Made by a program: the position numbers and the translations under genes. The notes below the pieces were generated by a model, which saw nothing but the letters and a program-made list of their open reading frames with translations, was not told where the DNA came from and ran no database searches. Shown in pieces: positions 55,417 to 63,958 of a stretch of 64,000 nucleotides of DNA (position 1 is its first letter; each line of letters starts with the position of its first letter). Source of the DNA: Myxococcales bacterium (GTDB lineage: Bacteria; Myxococcota_A; Polyangia; Polyangiales; Polyangiaceae); assembly GCA_025359105.1 (NCBI GenBank), contig JANYHK010000109.1, positions 1 through 64,000 of the forward strand, in the 5' to 3' direction.

Positions 55417-57513
55417 TCAAATACCGGGCGCCGCGGGCTCGGGTGATTCGGTAGACAGTTCAGCTACTTGCGCGCCCATCCGGACCCCCGCTTGCCGCAC
55501 CAGGTCCCACGAGGGGGTGCCTCCGATGAGGACCAGGACGGCGTCGACCCGCAGCTCCTCGGCGCCGCGTGGAGTCTCCAGCGTCACCGAATCCGCGCCG
55601 ATGCGGCCCGCGCAGCTCTCGAGGACCAGGCGAATGGCGCCGCGCTGGACCAGACGCTTCATCTCCGCGACGTTGCGCGCTTTGCCGCGCTGGAACGACG
55701 CGCCGCGGTAGGACACCGTGACGCGCGTTCCCGGCTGGCGCGCGAGGGCGATGGCCGCTTCCATCGCGGTGTCGCCGAGGCCTACGACGAGGACGCGCTG
55801 CCCCGCAAAGCTGCGCGCGTCGGCGAGGGAGTACGCCACCTTCCCTTCCGCCGCCGGGGCGATGGGGCAGCCGAGCGTCTTCGGCGTGCCGCGCTTGCCG
55901 ATGGCCAGGACGAGGCGCCGGGCTCGGACGGTCTCGCGGCCACCGGCGGCGTCGACGCTCGAGACGACGAGCGCGCCACCGTCGCGCGTGATCTCGTCGA
56001 CGCGCCGACCCTCGCGGATCGCGAGCTTGCGTGCGCGGACGATACGCGTCCACTGCGCGAGGAGCTCCTCCTTCGTGGACTCCTTGAGCCAGAGCTCGCC
56101 CTCGACCGGGAGCTCCAGGGGCTGGTCGAAGACGAGCTTGCTGCGCGGGAAGCTCTTCACGCTCGACGCGACCGTTCCCTGTTCGAGCGTGACGTACGAT
56201 AGGCCGAGCTCGCGCGCGCGGAGCGACGCGCTGATGCCGGCGGGCCCGGCGCCGACGATGACGACGTCGACCTCGGTAGCGGACGGCGCCTTGACGCGCT
56301 CCTTGTTCGGCAACGACGCGGCGACGTGGTCGATGACGCGTCGGCCTTGGTGGATGGCGTTCTTGATGAGGGGCAGGCCCGACAGATCGCCGGCCACGAA
56401 GACGCCGGGGCTGTCGGTCGACTCGAGGCGCCCATCGAGCCTGGGGCGGGTCTCGATGGGCGCGCCCTCGGTGATGCGGAGCGAGCCGTTAGGGCATACC
56501 TGCTCGCAGAGCACCACGCCGCAGCAGTCGGCGGGGCGGACGACCTTGGCGACGAAGCGCTCGATCTCGATGACGTCGAACGGGCAGGCGTCGACGCAGG
56601 CGTAGCAGCCTATGCACGTCGACTCGTCGATCTGCGGGAGGCGGACGCGCGTGGCGGCGACGGCCTTTGCATCAGCGTCGGGTGCACCCGTGCGGCGTCG
56701 TTTGCGCCGACGAACGAGCGACGCGCCGCCGAGGGCGAGGCCGGACGCGCCGAGCCCGGCGCCGACGATGCCCCACGGCCCCGCGCCGGTCGCGCGCGCA
56801 GGCGTGGGTGCCGCTTCCGCGATCTCGCGCGCGGCCTCCCAGGCGACGAACCGCGCAGGGCCGTGCTGACCGGCGCAGCGGTTGCCCGCAGGGGTGGCCT
56901 CGTCCGCGCGCTGGTGCTCGTCGAAGCACGTCGACACGACGGCGCCTGGTGCAGTGCACGCGGCGAGCGGATCGCGTGGATCGGCCGGATCGTGGCACTT
57001 CGCGCAGATCGCCGTGGGAACGAGGGGGACCGTGGCGCCGGCGGGGGTCGCGTGCGACGCGGTGGCCCGGACCTCGGCGCCGCTGGCCCAGAGGACGTAG
57101 GCGCCGTCGGCGGCGAACGTGACGCCGCGGGCGTCGCCGTGCGCGGGGTGGCACGTCGTGCAGCCGAGCTCGCCCCGCGCAGCGAGCGCGCGGTGACCGG
57201 GGCGCAGCGACGCGTGGGCGGGGCCTCCGTGGCAACCGGCACAGGCGCCCTCTGGCCCCTTGGCCTGCTTCTCACCGTGGCACGCAGAGCAAGGGATCTT
57301 GGCTTGCACGTGCGGGCGCGCGAGCGGACCGGGCGCCGCCTCGGAGGCGCGCGACGGAACGAACGCCACCGCGGCGAGCGCGGCGAGCGCGCCCACGCCG
57401 GCGGCGATGCCCATGTCGCGCACGCGCGTCACGTCGCTCGTTGTGGCCGCGCGCGGCGCCGTACGGGCGCGGCGCGCGGCGGGCTCGAGCTCGACGAGGC
57501 CCTTCGGCTTCAT
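55417..57513 (-). CDS. Tetraheme cytochrome c / ferredoxin / flavoprotein fusion
   Basis: The 698-residue fusion: a basic N-terminus, membrane helix ~35-52, then four CxxCH heme motifs at 75-79, 91-95, 118-122 and 170-174; membrane helix ~246-265 followed by RRRKRRR; a ferredoxin domain with C300-x2-C303-x2-C306-x3-CP and a second Cys set (C330/C331, C336, C340); then a flavoprotein. In the flavoprotein the motif GVFVAGDLSGLPLIKNAIHQ (371-390), usually at the C-terminus of thioredoxin-reductase-like enzymes, precedes the FAD motif GAGPAGISA (421-429); the NAD(P) motif GLGDTAMEAA is at 578-587. Charges place hemes outside and Fe-S/flavin inside. The ATG overlaps the upstream gene's stop, with GAGG upstream. 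Confidence 0.87.
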   Translation of the reverse strand: MKPKGLVELEPAARRARTAPRAATTSDVTRVRDMGIAAGVGALAALAAVAFVPSRASEAAPGPLARPHVQAKIPCSACHGEKQAKGPEGACAGCHGGPAHASLRPGHRALAARGELGCTTCHPAHGDARGVTFAADGAYVLWASGAEVRATASHATPAGATVPLVPTAICAKCHDPADPRDPLAACTAPGAVVSTCFDEHQRADEATPAGNRCAGQHGPARFVAWEAAREIAEAAPTPARATGAGPWGIVGAGLGASGLALGGASLVRRRKRRRTGAPDADAKAVAATRVRLPQIDESTCIGCYACVDACPFDVIEIERFVAKVVRPADCCGVVLCEQVCPNGSLRITEGAPIETRPRLDGRLESTDSPGVFVAGDLSGLPLIKNAIHQGRRVIDHVAASLPNKERVKAPSATEVDVVIVGAGPAGISASLRARELGLSYVTLEQGTVASSVKSFPRSKLVFDQPLELPVEGELWLKESTKEELLAQWTRIVRARKLAIREGRRVDEITRDGGALVVSSVDAAGGRETVRARRLVLAIGKRGTPKTLGCPIAPAAEGKVAYSLADARSFAGQRVLVVGLGDTAMEAAIALARQPGTRVTVSYRGASFQRGKARNVAEMKRLVQRGAIRLVLESCAGRIGADSVTLETPRGAEELRVDAVLVLIGGTPSWDLVRQAGVRMGAQVAELSTESPEPAAPGI

Positions 57514-59693
57514 CGGTACCTCGTGGCGAGCCACGCGTGGACGACGAGGAGGACCAGGGCGATCGCCGTCAGCGCAATGTGGAGCGGCGTCCACGCGCGG
57601 AGCGCAGCCTGGAGCGCGCGCTGCAGAGGAAGGGACCTGCGCTCGACGGCCAGGCGGACGAGCCCGTCGAGCCCATGGAGCTTGCTCTCGCCGCGTCCGC
57701 CGAGCACCCGTTCGATCCGCGCGCGGAGGTGGCGCTGCTCGTCGCCGAGCGAGCGGCCTGACGCGAGGAGCGCCGCCGGTCCGAGCGGTGAGTGCGCGTA
57801 GGGACGGAGGATGCGCGCCCAGACCGTCTTCAGGACCTCGCTCTTGCCGGTGAGCTCGACGAACGTTCGTTCATCCAGCTCACGCTGCCGCTCCGGGAGA
57901 TCCTCCGGGAGCGCCCCCTTTCGCTCGACGCGCGAGAGGCGCGTCGGAAGGACGCGGTAGACGACGGCGCCGAACACGCCGCTCGCCGCTGCGCCCCAGA
58001 ATGCGAGCTGGAGCGCGCCCGCGACATTCGGTGGCACGTGCGCTCCCGCGTGCGCGATCACGGCCCCCACCGCGGCGATCCCGAGCGCGTAGTGCGCAAT
58101 CAGCCATCCGCGGAGGCGCGGCCTGATGGCGCGCTTCACCACGGCGTACCCCGCGAGCGCAACGAGGAGCGCCGCCGCGACGCCGCCGCTCCAGACGTAC
58201 GAGGCTCGGGTCGTCGCGCGGTGCAGCGTGAGCGCGATCGCGACAGGCACCGCCCCGACCACCGCCGGCCACGCAGCGCTCGCGCGCGGGAGGAGCGAAC
58301 CGGGGCGAACGCCGAGCGCCGCGCCGACCTCGGGGAGCGCCTCTGCGGGGTTCACGCGCGCGATGGCTCCGGTCGGACACGACGCCACGCACGCAGGGCC
58401 GCCGCTCCGCCCCTTGCAGAGGTCGCACTTGACCGCGACGTCCTTCGTGCGGCCGGGCGCGCGCTCGGCCACGTCGCCGCCCGCGCGGCGAGGAGCCATC
58501 TGGATGTTGTCCCACGGACACCCCTTGGCGCAGTTGCCGCAGCCGGTGCAGAGGTCCTCGCGGATGAAGACCTCGCCGCGCGGGTCGCGGCCGACGGCGC
58601 CGGTCGGGCAGTCGGGCATGCACGCCGGGTTGTCGCAGTGCTGGCAGCTGCTGGGGACGAGGAGCGGATCGTCGCCGGTGGTCGCCCGCGTGAGGATCTT
58701 GTCGCCGCGACGAACGAGGCGCGACACGCCGTCGTCGTGCGACGCCGCGCAGCTCCAGGCGCAGTGGCCGCAGCGCACGCAGGAGCCTTCGTCGATGACG
58801 AGGAGCGAGCGGGCGACCTGCAGGCGGTAGAGATCCTTGAAGACGTGACGCGTCGTCAGCATTCCGCCGGCGGCCGCGTGCTGCGCGTCCTCGCGCTCCT
58901 CGGCGACCCGGCGAACCGCGTCGAGGAGGCCCGGGCGCGAACGCGCGAAGGCCAGGAACGCGGCCCGCGGGATCGCCAGCACCCACGCGGCGCCCGACGC
59001 CACCGCGCTCACGGTTCGCGGCGCGCCGGTCGCGAGCTCCTCGTCGCCGAGGGCGTCGCCTCGGACGACGTACGCGCGCACGCGAATCTTGCCGTCGTCC
59101 TCCGTCTGGATCTGGAGCATCCCGTCGGCGACGAAATAGACGTGGGTGGCGGCCTCCCCCTCGCGGAAGAGCAGCTCGCCGCGCGCGAGGTCGACGTGCT
59201 CGATGGCGTCGAGGAGCGTGTCGAGCTCGCGCGCGTCGACGTGGCGCGCGAACGCCAGGGTGCGCAGGACGTCCCGGGTCGCGGTGCGGCGCAGCGCGCG
59301 CTCCTGCCGGAGCACGAGCTCGGCGCTCCCCGCGCCACGCGCGAGGGCGCGGCGGAAGACGGTGAGCGGGATCTCGGCGACCCGGCTCTCCGTGAGCGCC
59401 GACGCCTCCAGGTGGCGCGTGCCGCCCGGCCGGAGCGAGCCCTCCTCGCCGAAGCTCTCGCCCTCCGCGATCTCGCGCAGCACGGTGGTCTCGACCTCAC
59501 CGCGACGCACCGCGCGGACGCCCACCCTTCCCTCAGCGACGATGAAGAACGCGTCGGCCGGCTGCCCGGCGCGGAACACGCGCTCGCCGCGCGCGAACGA
59601 GCGGAGGGCCCCCGCGGCCTCGATCTCTGCGCGCGCGCGCGCGTCGAGCGGCCGGAGCGGAGCGGCGCTCCACACGCTCTCTGGCCAGGTCAC
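57510..59693 (-). CDS. Dual cyclic-nucleotide-binding, 4x[4Fe-4S], cytochrome-b-like membrane protein
   Basis: The 727-residue protein starts with two CRP-type cyclic-nucleotide-binding folds (~31-115 with GERVFRAGQPADAFFIV, and ~148-245 with GELLFREGEAATHVYFV). A DmsB/NrfC-like ferredoxin part has four clusters: C305-C308-C311-C315, C350-C353-C358-C362, C382-C385-C388-C392, and C423-C426-C435-C439. Five membrane helices follow (~472-490, 498-520, 530-550, 556-580, 703-722). Helix 3 has H534 and H548, helix 5 has H705 and H719, each pair 14 residues apart, the spacing for two stacked b hemes. The start is GTG overlapping the previous stop, with GAGG upstream. Expected role: regulated electron carrier between cytosolic Fe-S and periplasmic c-hemes. 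Confidence 0.87.
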   Translation of the reverse strand: MTWPESVWSAAPLRPLDARARAEIEAAGALRSFARGERVFRAGQPADAFFIVAEGRVGVRAVRRGEVETTVLREIAEGESFGEEGSLRPGGTRHLEASALTESRVAEIPLTVFRRALARGAGSAELVLRQERALRRTATRDVLRTLAFARHVDARELDTLLDAIEHVDLARGELLFREGEAATHVYFVADGMLQIQTEDDGKIRVRAYVVRGDALGDEELATGAPRTVSAVASGAAWVLAIPRAAFLAFARSRPGLLDAVRRVAEEREDAQHAAAGGMLTTRHVFKDLYRLQVARSLLVIDEGSCVRCGHCAWSCAASHDDGVSRLVRRGDKILTRATTGDDPLLVPSSCQHCDNPACMPDCPTGAVGRDPRGEVFIREDLCTGCGNCAKGCPWDNIQMAPRRAGGDVAERAPGRTKDVAVKCDLCKGRSGGPACVASCPTGAIARVNPAEALPEVGAALGVRPGSLLPRASAAWPAVVGAVPVAIALTLHRATTRASYVWSGGVAAALLVALAGYAVVKRAIRPRLRGWLIAHYALGIAAVGAVIAHAGAHVPPNVAGALQLAFWGAAASGVFGAVVYRVLPTRLSRVERKGALPEDLPERQRELDERTFVELTGKSEVLKTVWARILRPYAHSPLGPAALLASGRSLGDEQRHLRARIERVLGGRGESKLHGLDGLVRLAVERRSLPLQRALQAALRAWTPLHIALTAIALVLLVVHAWLATRYR

Positions 59694-62600
59694 GGGATCC
59701 TCGCGTGCGCGGCGCCTACGTCCGTCACCTCCACGCGCCGGAGCATGTCGGTGGTCACCTGCGGGCCGCTCGGGCGGAGGCCCTGCGCCGCCTTGCGCGT
59801 CTCGTACGCGGCGAAGGCGCGGAGCAGGTACGGCGGGAAGCTCCGGAAGCGGAGCCGCGCTTCCACCTCGAACGGCGGCGGGTGGGCACCGGCGTCGAGA
59901 TCGTAGGTGTACGTCAGCACCGCGCCGGGCGGCGCCGAGCGGGTGTCGATGATCGCGTCGGGGGCCTTGGCGATGCCGCGCTCGGCGTCGAGGGCACCCA
60001 CCGGGAAGTACGTCTCGAAGAGCTCGTTTCCGCCGCTGAGGTTGGAGCGGCACTCGCCCGTGTCCAGATCGTACGCGCCGTCGTCGAACCGATCGGCGCG
60101 CGTCCGCCCCTGCCCCGGCGCGGGCTGGCACTTCCCTGCCCCGTCGACGAAGCCGATGCAGCGCACGCACCGGAGAAAGCCGTTCTGCAGGTTCACGAGC
60201 CCACGCCCGCGGAACGTCGTGCCGCCGCGCGCAGGGTTCGGGCTCCAGGCCGGCACGTCGGGCCCATCGACGATGTCCGCGCCGAAGAGGCCGAGCGGCC
60301 GGCCGCGCGCGTCCAGGCTGTCGTCGGAGGTGGTCACACGTAAGAAGAGCTTGTCACGGAGATCGGCGTCCGGCGCCGTGAGGCGACCGACCTCGTAGAC
60401 GACGTTGCCCCGCGCGTCCTTCACCGTGAGCTCGACCCACACCTCGCGCTCCTGGCTGAAGCCGCCCGGCACGCGGTGACCGGCGCCGGTGTTCTGGATG
60501 ACGACGGGGATCTCGAGGCGCGCGCCGCTGCGGCGTGGTGCGGCCAGCTCGAAGCGGAAGGTGTGCGAGAGAAGGATGTCACGGCGCGCGCGCAGGCCGA
60601 GCGGCAGACCGGCAGCGTCGAGCGTCGTCTCGTCGGCGAACAGGTCCTTGAACTCGGTCGCGAGGGGAAGTTCGACGCTCGTGAAGTAGTGCGACGCCGT
60701 CCGTGCGTCGGCGTCCGACGAGGCCGACACGCGCCCCCGCGCTTGCTCGCCAGCGGCGCGCGCTGCGAAGTGCGTCCCCGTCGGGCACCCGACGCCTGCG
60801 TTCACGCCCTTGCCGGGTCCCTGCACGCAAACGCCGGGGTAGAGGCTCATGTGGCACCCCTGGCAAGTCGGCGCGGTGCGGCCGGCGCGTTTCTCCGACT
60901 CCGACCATTCGCGCCACTCGGTGTACCCATTGCGTAGTCGCTTGAAGTGGTCGCCGCGCTCGCGCGCGCCGAGTGCGTCGGCGCCAAAGAGGCGCACGTC
61001 GTGGCAGGCGCCGCAGAACTCGCTCGACGACAGGTACGCGCGGGACTCGGCGCTCGCGCGACGGTGCACGATCGGCTCGCCCTTGCCGAGCGACGCTCCA
61101 AAGAAGGAGCGGGCGTCGAGCTGGTACCCGCTGTTGGCGATGCCCGTGCGGCCCTGGAAATCCTCGGGGCGCGCGCGGAAGGTCTGTCCGGTCACGAACG
61201 AGGTCCAGGTCGGGTTGCCCTCGTAGCGTGCTCCGGCGGCGCCGTGCGCGGCGACGGGGCCTACGGTCGTGTGGCAGCCGGCGCAGCTGATACCCTCGAG
61301 CGCCTGCGCGGAGACGAGATCGCGGATGGGCGCGCGCGCGCGCCGGTCGGAGACGGCGCTCCACGCGGGCATTGACGCGCGCGCCCCGTCGGCGGCGCCC
61401 GAGCGGCCGAGGTTCTCGCCGGGCGCGTGGCAGTTCACGCACCAGTGCTCGCCGCCGGTGCCGGTGAGCGTGAGGCCGGTGCGCTCGTCGCGGCACACGT
61501 CGCCGCCGATCTTGCGGAGGACGCCGGCGCCGTTCGGGCAGCGTTCGTCCCTGCCAATCTGTTCCTCGACGACGCTCTCGAGCGCGCCGAAGAGCGGACT
61601 CCGCACCGCGTGGGCCATGACAGAGCGCTGCCACTCGGCGACCTGACGCGCATGGCACGCCGTGCAGTCTTGCGATGTCGCCGACGTGAGCGGCGGGCTC
61701 GGGCGCACCGGGGCTGCAGAAGACGCGCTCGCCGTCGACCTCGCGGGTGCGGTGGCCGTCACGAGGAGGGCCGCGGCGAGGACGAGGCCCAGCGCGACCG
61801 GGATTGCCGCGAGCCAGCGCGGGCGGGAGGCCCTCCGAACGGCGGGGGATCGTGTGGCGCGGGCGGCGCGCGATGGCGATGGAGTCGCGCGGGCGGCGGG
61901 CGATGGCGATGGAGTCGCGCGGACTGCTGCGGCCGGCCGGCGTGCGGGGGCGGGCGTCGCCCTCGCCACGGCGTCACGCGTTGCGTCGTCGCGCTGCGGC
62001 CCTTCGCCCAGGAGCTCGGCGCACTGCGACGCGATGGCGTCCGCCGAGCGCGGGCGCTCACGCGCTTCCGGGGCGAGCATGCGAAGGACGAAGCTCTGGA
62101 CGCCCGGACGCAGCGCGCGGGCGATCTCCTCCTCGAACGGCGCCGCGGCTTCCCCTTGCTGACGCATCGCGTGCCGCAGCCCGGCCCCGCCGAAGGGCAT
62201 CGCACCGGAGACGAGGCGGTAGGCGACGAGGCCCAGCACGTAGCGGTTTGCGGCGGCGTCCCACGGCGCCCCCTCCGTCTGTTCGGGCGGCGTCCAGCGA
62301 GGCGATGGCGCGCTCGTGCCGCGCGCGTCCTTCGGCGCCCCGACGAGCGCGCGCACCAGCGGCTCGGCGAGGAAGAACGCGCCCTCGTCGGCGAGGGCGA
62401 CCTCGGCAGGCCGGAGCGCGCCGGGAAAGAGCCCCGCCCGTTCGGCCGCCGCGAGCGCACGGGCGAGCGCACGCACCACGCCGAGCGCCTGGGCCCAGGG
62501 CAGCCGCTCCCCTTTGCCTAGCCCGTCGAGCGTGCGACCGCTCGGACGCCGCAGAACCCATGCCCCTCCTTCGTCGACGCCGCCTTCCACGAAGCCGCCG

Positions 62601-62779
62601 AGCCCCGCCGCCCCGAGCGCCAGGAGGCGCGCCGCAACGGGGGCGTCCGCCGCAGGGAGTCCCCACACTTCTCCCGCTTGCCCCTCTTGCCCTGCCGAGG
62701 CGAGACGACGCGCGGCGCGACCGATCTCCTCGAGCGCGGCGGTCGTCTCGGGCCTCGGGGTCGGGGCGAGATCGGTCAT
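59690..62779 (-). CDS. Pseudokinase fused to a pentaheme cytochrome c
   Basis: The 1029-residue protein has a kinase-like N-terminus (~25-255). It lacks a Gly loop and a VAIK lysine; the HRD region reads FPGALRPAEV and the DFG region reads LAEP, but WTPPEQ and MPFGG..RPRSADAI remain, so it is a degenerate kinase. A Pro/Ala/Arg linker leads to a membrane helix (~323-342) preceded by basic residues. Outside are five CxxCH motifs at 372, 447, 499, 589 and 639, then a beta domain with NTGAGHRVPGGFSQEREVWV (763-782), typical of bacterial multiheme cytochromes. It starts six bases after the stop of an intact kinase gene, the natural partner for the degenerate one. Confidence 0.88.
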   Translation of the reverse strand: MTDLAPTPRPETTAALEEIGRAARRLASAGQEGQAGEVWGLPAADAPVAARLLALGAAGLGGFVEGGVDEGGAWVLRRPSGRTLDGLGKGERLPWAQALGVVRALARALAAAERAGLFPGALRPAEVALADEGAFFLAEPLVRALVGAPKDARGTSAPSPRWTPPEQTEGAPWDAAANRYVLGLVAYRLVSGAMPFGGAGLRHAMRQQGEAAAPFEEEIARALRPGVQSFVLRMLAPEARERPRSADAIASQCAELLGEGPQRDDATRDAVARATPAPARRPAAAVRATPSPSPAARATPSPSRAARATRSPAVRRASRPRWLAAIPVALGLVLAAALLVTATAPARSTASASSAAPVRPSPPLTSATSQDCTACHARQVAEWQRSVMAHAVRSPLFGALESVVEEQIGRDERCPNGAGVLRKIGGDVCRDERTGLTLTGTGGEHWCVNCHAPGENLGRSGAADGARASMPAWSAVSDRRARAPIRDLVSAQALEGISCAGCHTTVGPVAAHGAAGARYEGNPTWTSFVTGQTFRARPEDFQGRTGIANSGYQLDARSFFGASLGKGEPIVHRRASAESRAYLSSSEFCGACHDVRLFGADALGARERGDHFKRLRNGYTEWREWSESEKRAGRTAPTCQGCHMSLYPGVCVQGPGKGVNAGVGCPTGTHFAARAAGEQARGRVSASSDADARTASHYFTSVELPLATEFKDLFADETTLDAAGLPLGLRARRDILLSHTFRFELAAPRRSGARLEIPVVIQNTGAGHRVPGGFSQEREVWVELTVKDARGNVVYEVGRLTAPDADLRDKLFLRVTTSDDSLDARGRPLGLFGADIVDGPDVPAWSPNPARGGTTFRGRGLVNLQNGFLRCVRCIGFVDGAGKCQPAPGQGRTRADRFDDGAYDLDTGECRSNLSGGNELFETYFPVGALDAERGIAKAPDAIIDTRSAPPGAVLTYTYDLDAGAHPPPFEVEARLRFRSFPPYLLRAFAAYETRKAAQGLRPSGPQVTTDMLRRVEVTDVGAAHARIP

Positions 62780-62785
62780 CGAGGC

Positions 62786-63958
62786 CTATTGCGGGCGCTT
62801 GGGGTCGGCCGCGCGCGCCGCGGTCGTCGTCGCCGTGGCCGCGGGCTCGACCGTCGTGCCGGAGCGCGCGCGCACGACGTACGTGGCGAGCCCCGCGACG
62901 AGCGACAGCGCCACGATGACCAGGATAGCGAGCGCCGTGGGGATTTCCTTGGGCGCCGTCGCCTTCTCGACGAGCGCGATGGTGTCGAGCTTTGGCGCGG
63001 GCCGGTCCGCGGACGTGCGGTTCGACGGCGACTCGGTCGAGGTCCGCGAAGGCTCGCGGGGGGCGGCGGCGAGATCGTTCTTCTGCGCGCCCGGCGCCGA
63101 CGCACGGCCCATGCGATGCGTCCGCGGGGTGCGCCCTTCGGCCGGCCGGAACGGCGCGAGCTGCGCGGCCACGTCGGTCGCCGTCTTGGGCCGCGCGTCT
63201 GGGGACTTCTCGAGGAGCGCGAAGAGGAGCTCCTCCACGCCGCGCGGCAACGTCGCCAGGACCTCGTCGCCCAGGTCGGGCGGATCCTGCGTGCACTGCA
63301 TATTGAGCAACTCACGCGGCGACGCCGAGCGGAACGGCGGCCGGCCCGCGATCATCTCGTAGAGGATCAGCCCAAGCGAATACAGATCGCTCCGGGCGTC
63401 GATCGTCCGGGCGTCGATCTGCTCGGGGCTCATGTACTGCAAGGTCCCGATGCTCTGTGTATTCGTCGCGTGGACGGCCTCGAGAACCTTCGCGATGCCG
63501 AAGTCCATGACCTTGAGCTCGCCGGTCCCCTCGCCCATCAGCATCACGTTCTCGGGCTTCAGGTCGCGATGCACGATGGGCGGAACTTGCGAGTGCGCGA
63601 CCTCGAGCGCGCGGGCGATCTGGACGGCGACCTCGACGGCCTCGGGCCACGGAAGGCGCGTCCGCGTCGTGAGCTCGTCGCGCAGCGTTCGCCCGTTCAG
63701 GAACTCGAGAACGAGGACGAGCTGCCCCCCCTCCTCCATCGACGCCAGGCTGCGCACGATGTTCGGGTGCTCGAGGTGCGCGAGGATCTGCATCTCGTTC
63801 AGGAAGAGCCGGCGCCCCTCCTCGGTCCGCGTGAGCTCGGGGCGCAGCACTTTGAGGGCGACCTTGCGCTTCGACAGGCGCTCCTCGGCCTCGTAGACCT
63901 TGCCCATGCCACCTTCGCCGACCAGGCGCTTGATGAGGTACTCGCCGATTCGCTCCAT
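62786..63958 (-). CDS. Membrane Ser/Thr protein kinase (PknB-like)
   Basis: The 390-residue kinase has all catalytic elements: GEGGMGKVY (14-22), K36 in VALK, HRDLKPEN (130-137), DFG (152-154) and MSPEQ (176-180). A disordered Arg/Ser/Pro segment leads to one membrane helix (~340-362) and a very short (~28 residues) Thr/Ala outer tail, so it has no real outside sensor domain. I chose the ATG at 63958 because AAGGAAG lies six bases upstream; a GTG 21 bases earlier is possible. It heads the redox gene set, with six bases to the next gene. Confidence 0.93.
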   Translation of the reverse strand: MERIGEYLIKRLVGEGGMGKVYEAEERLSKRKVALKVLRPELTRTEEGRRLFLNEMQILAHLEHPNIVRSLASMEEGGQLVLVLEFLNGRTLRDELTTRTRLPWPEAVEVAVQIARALEVAHSQVPPIVHRDLKPENVMLMGEGTGELKVMDFGIAKVLEAVHATNTQSIGTLQYMSPEQIDARTIDARSDLYSLGLILYEMIAGRPPFRSASPRELLNMQCTQDPPDLGDEVLATLPRGVEELLFALLEKSPDARPKTATDVAAQLAPFRPAEGRTPRTHRMGRASAPGAQKNDLAAAPREPSRTSTESPSNRTSADRPAPKLDTIALVEKATAPKEIPTALAILVIVALSLVAGLATYVVRARSGTTVEPAATATTTAARAADPKRPQ

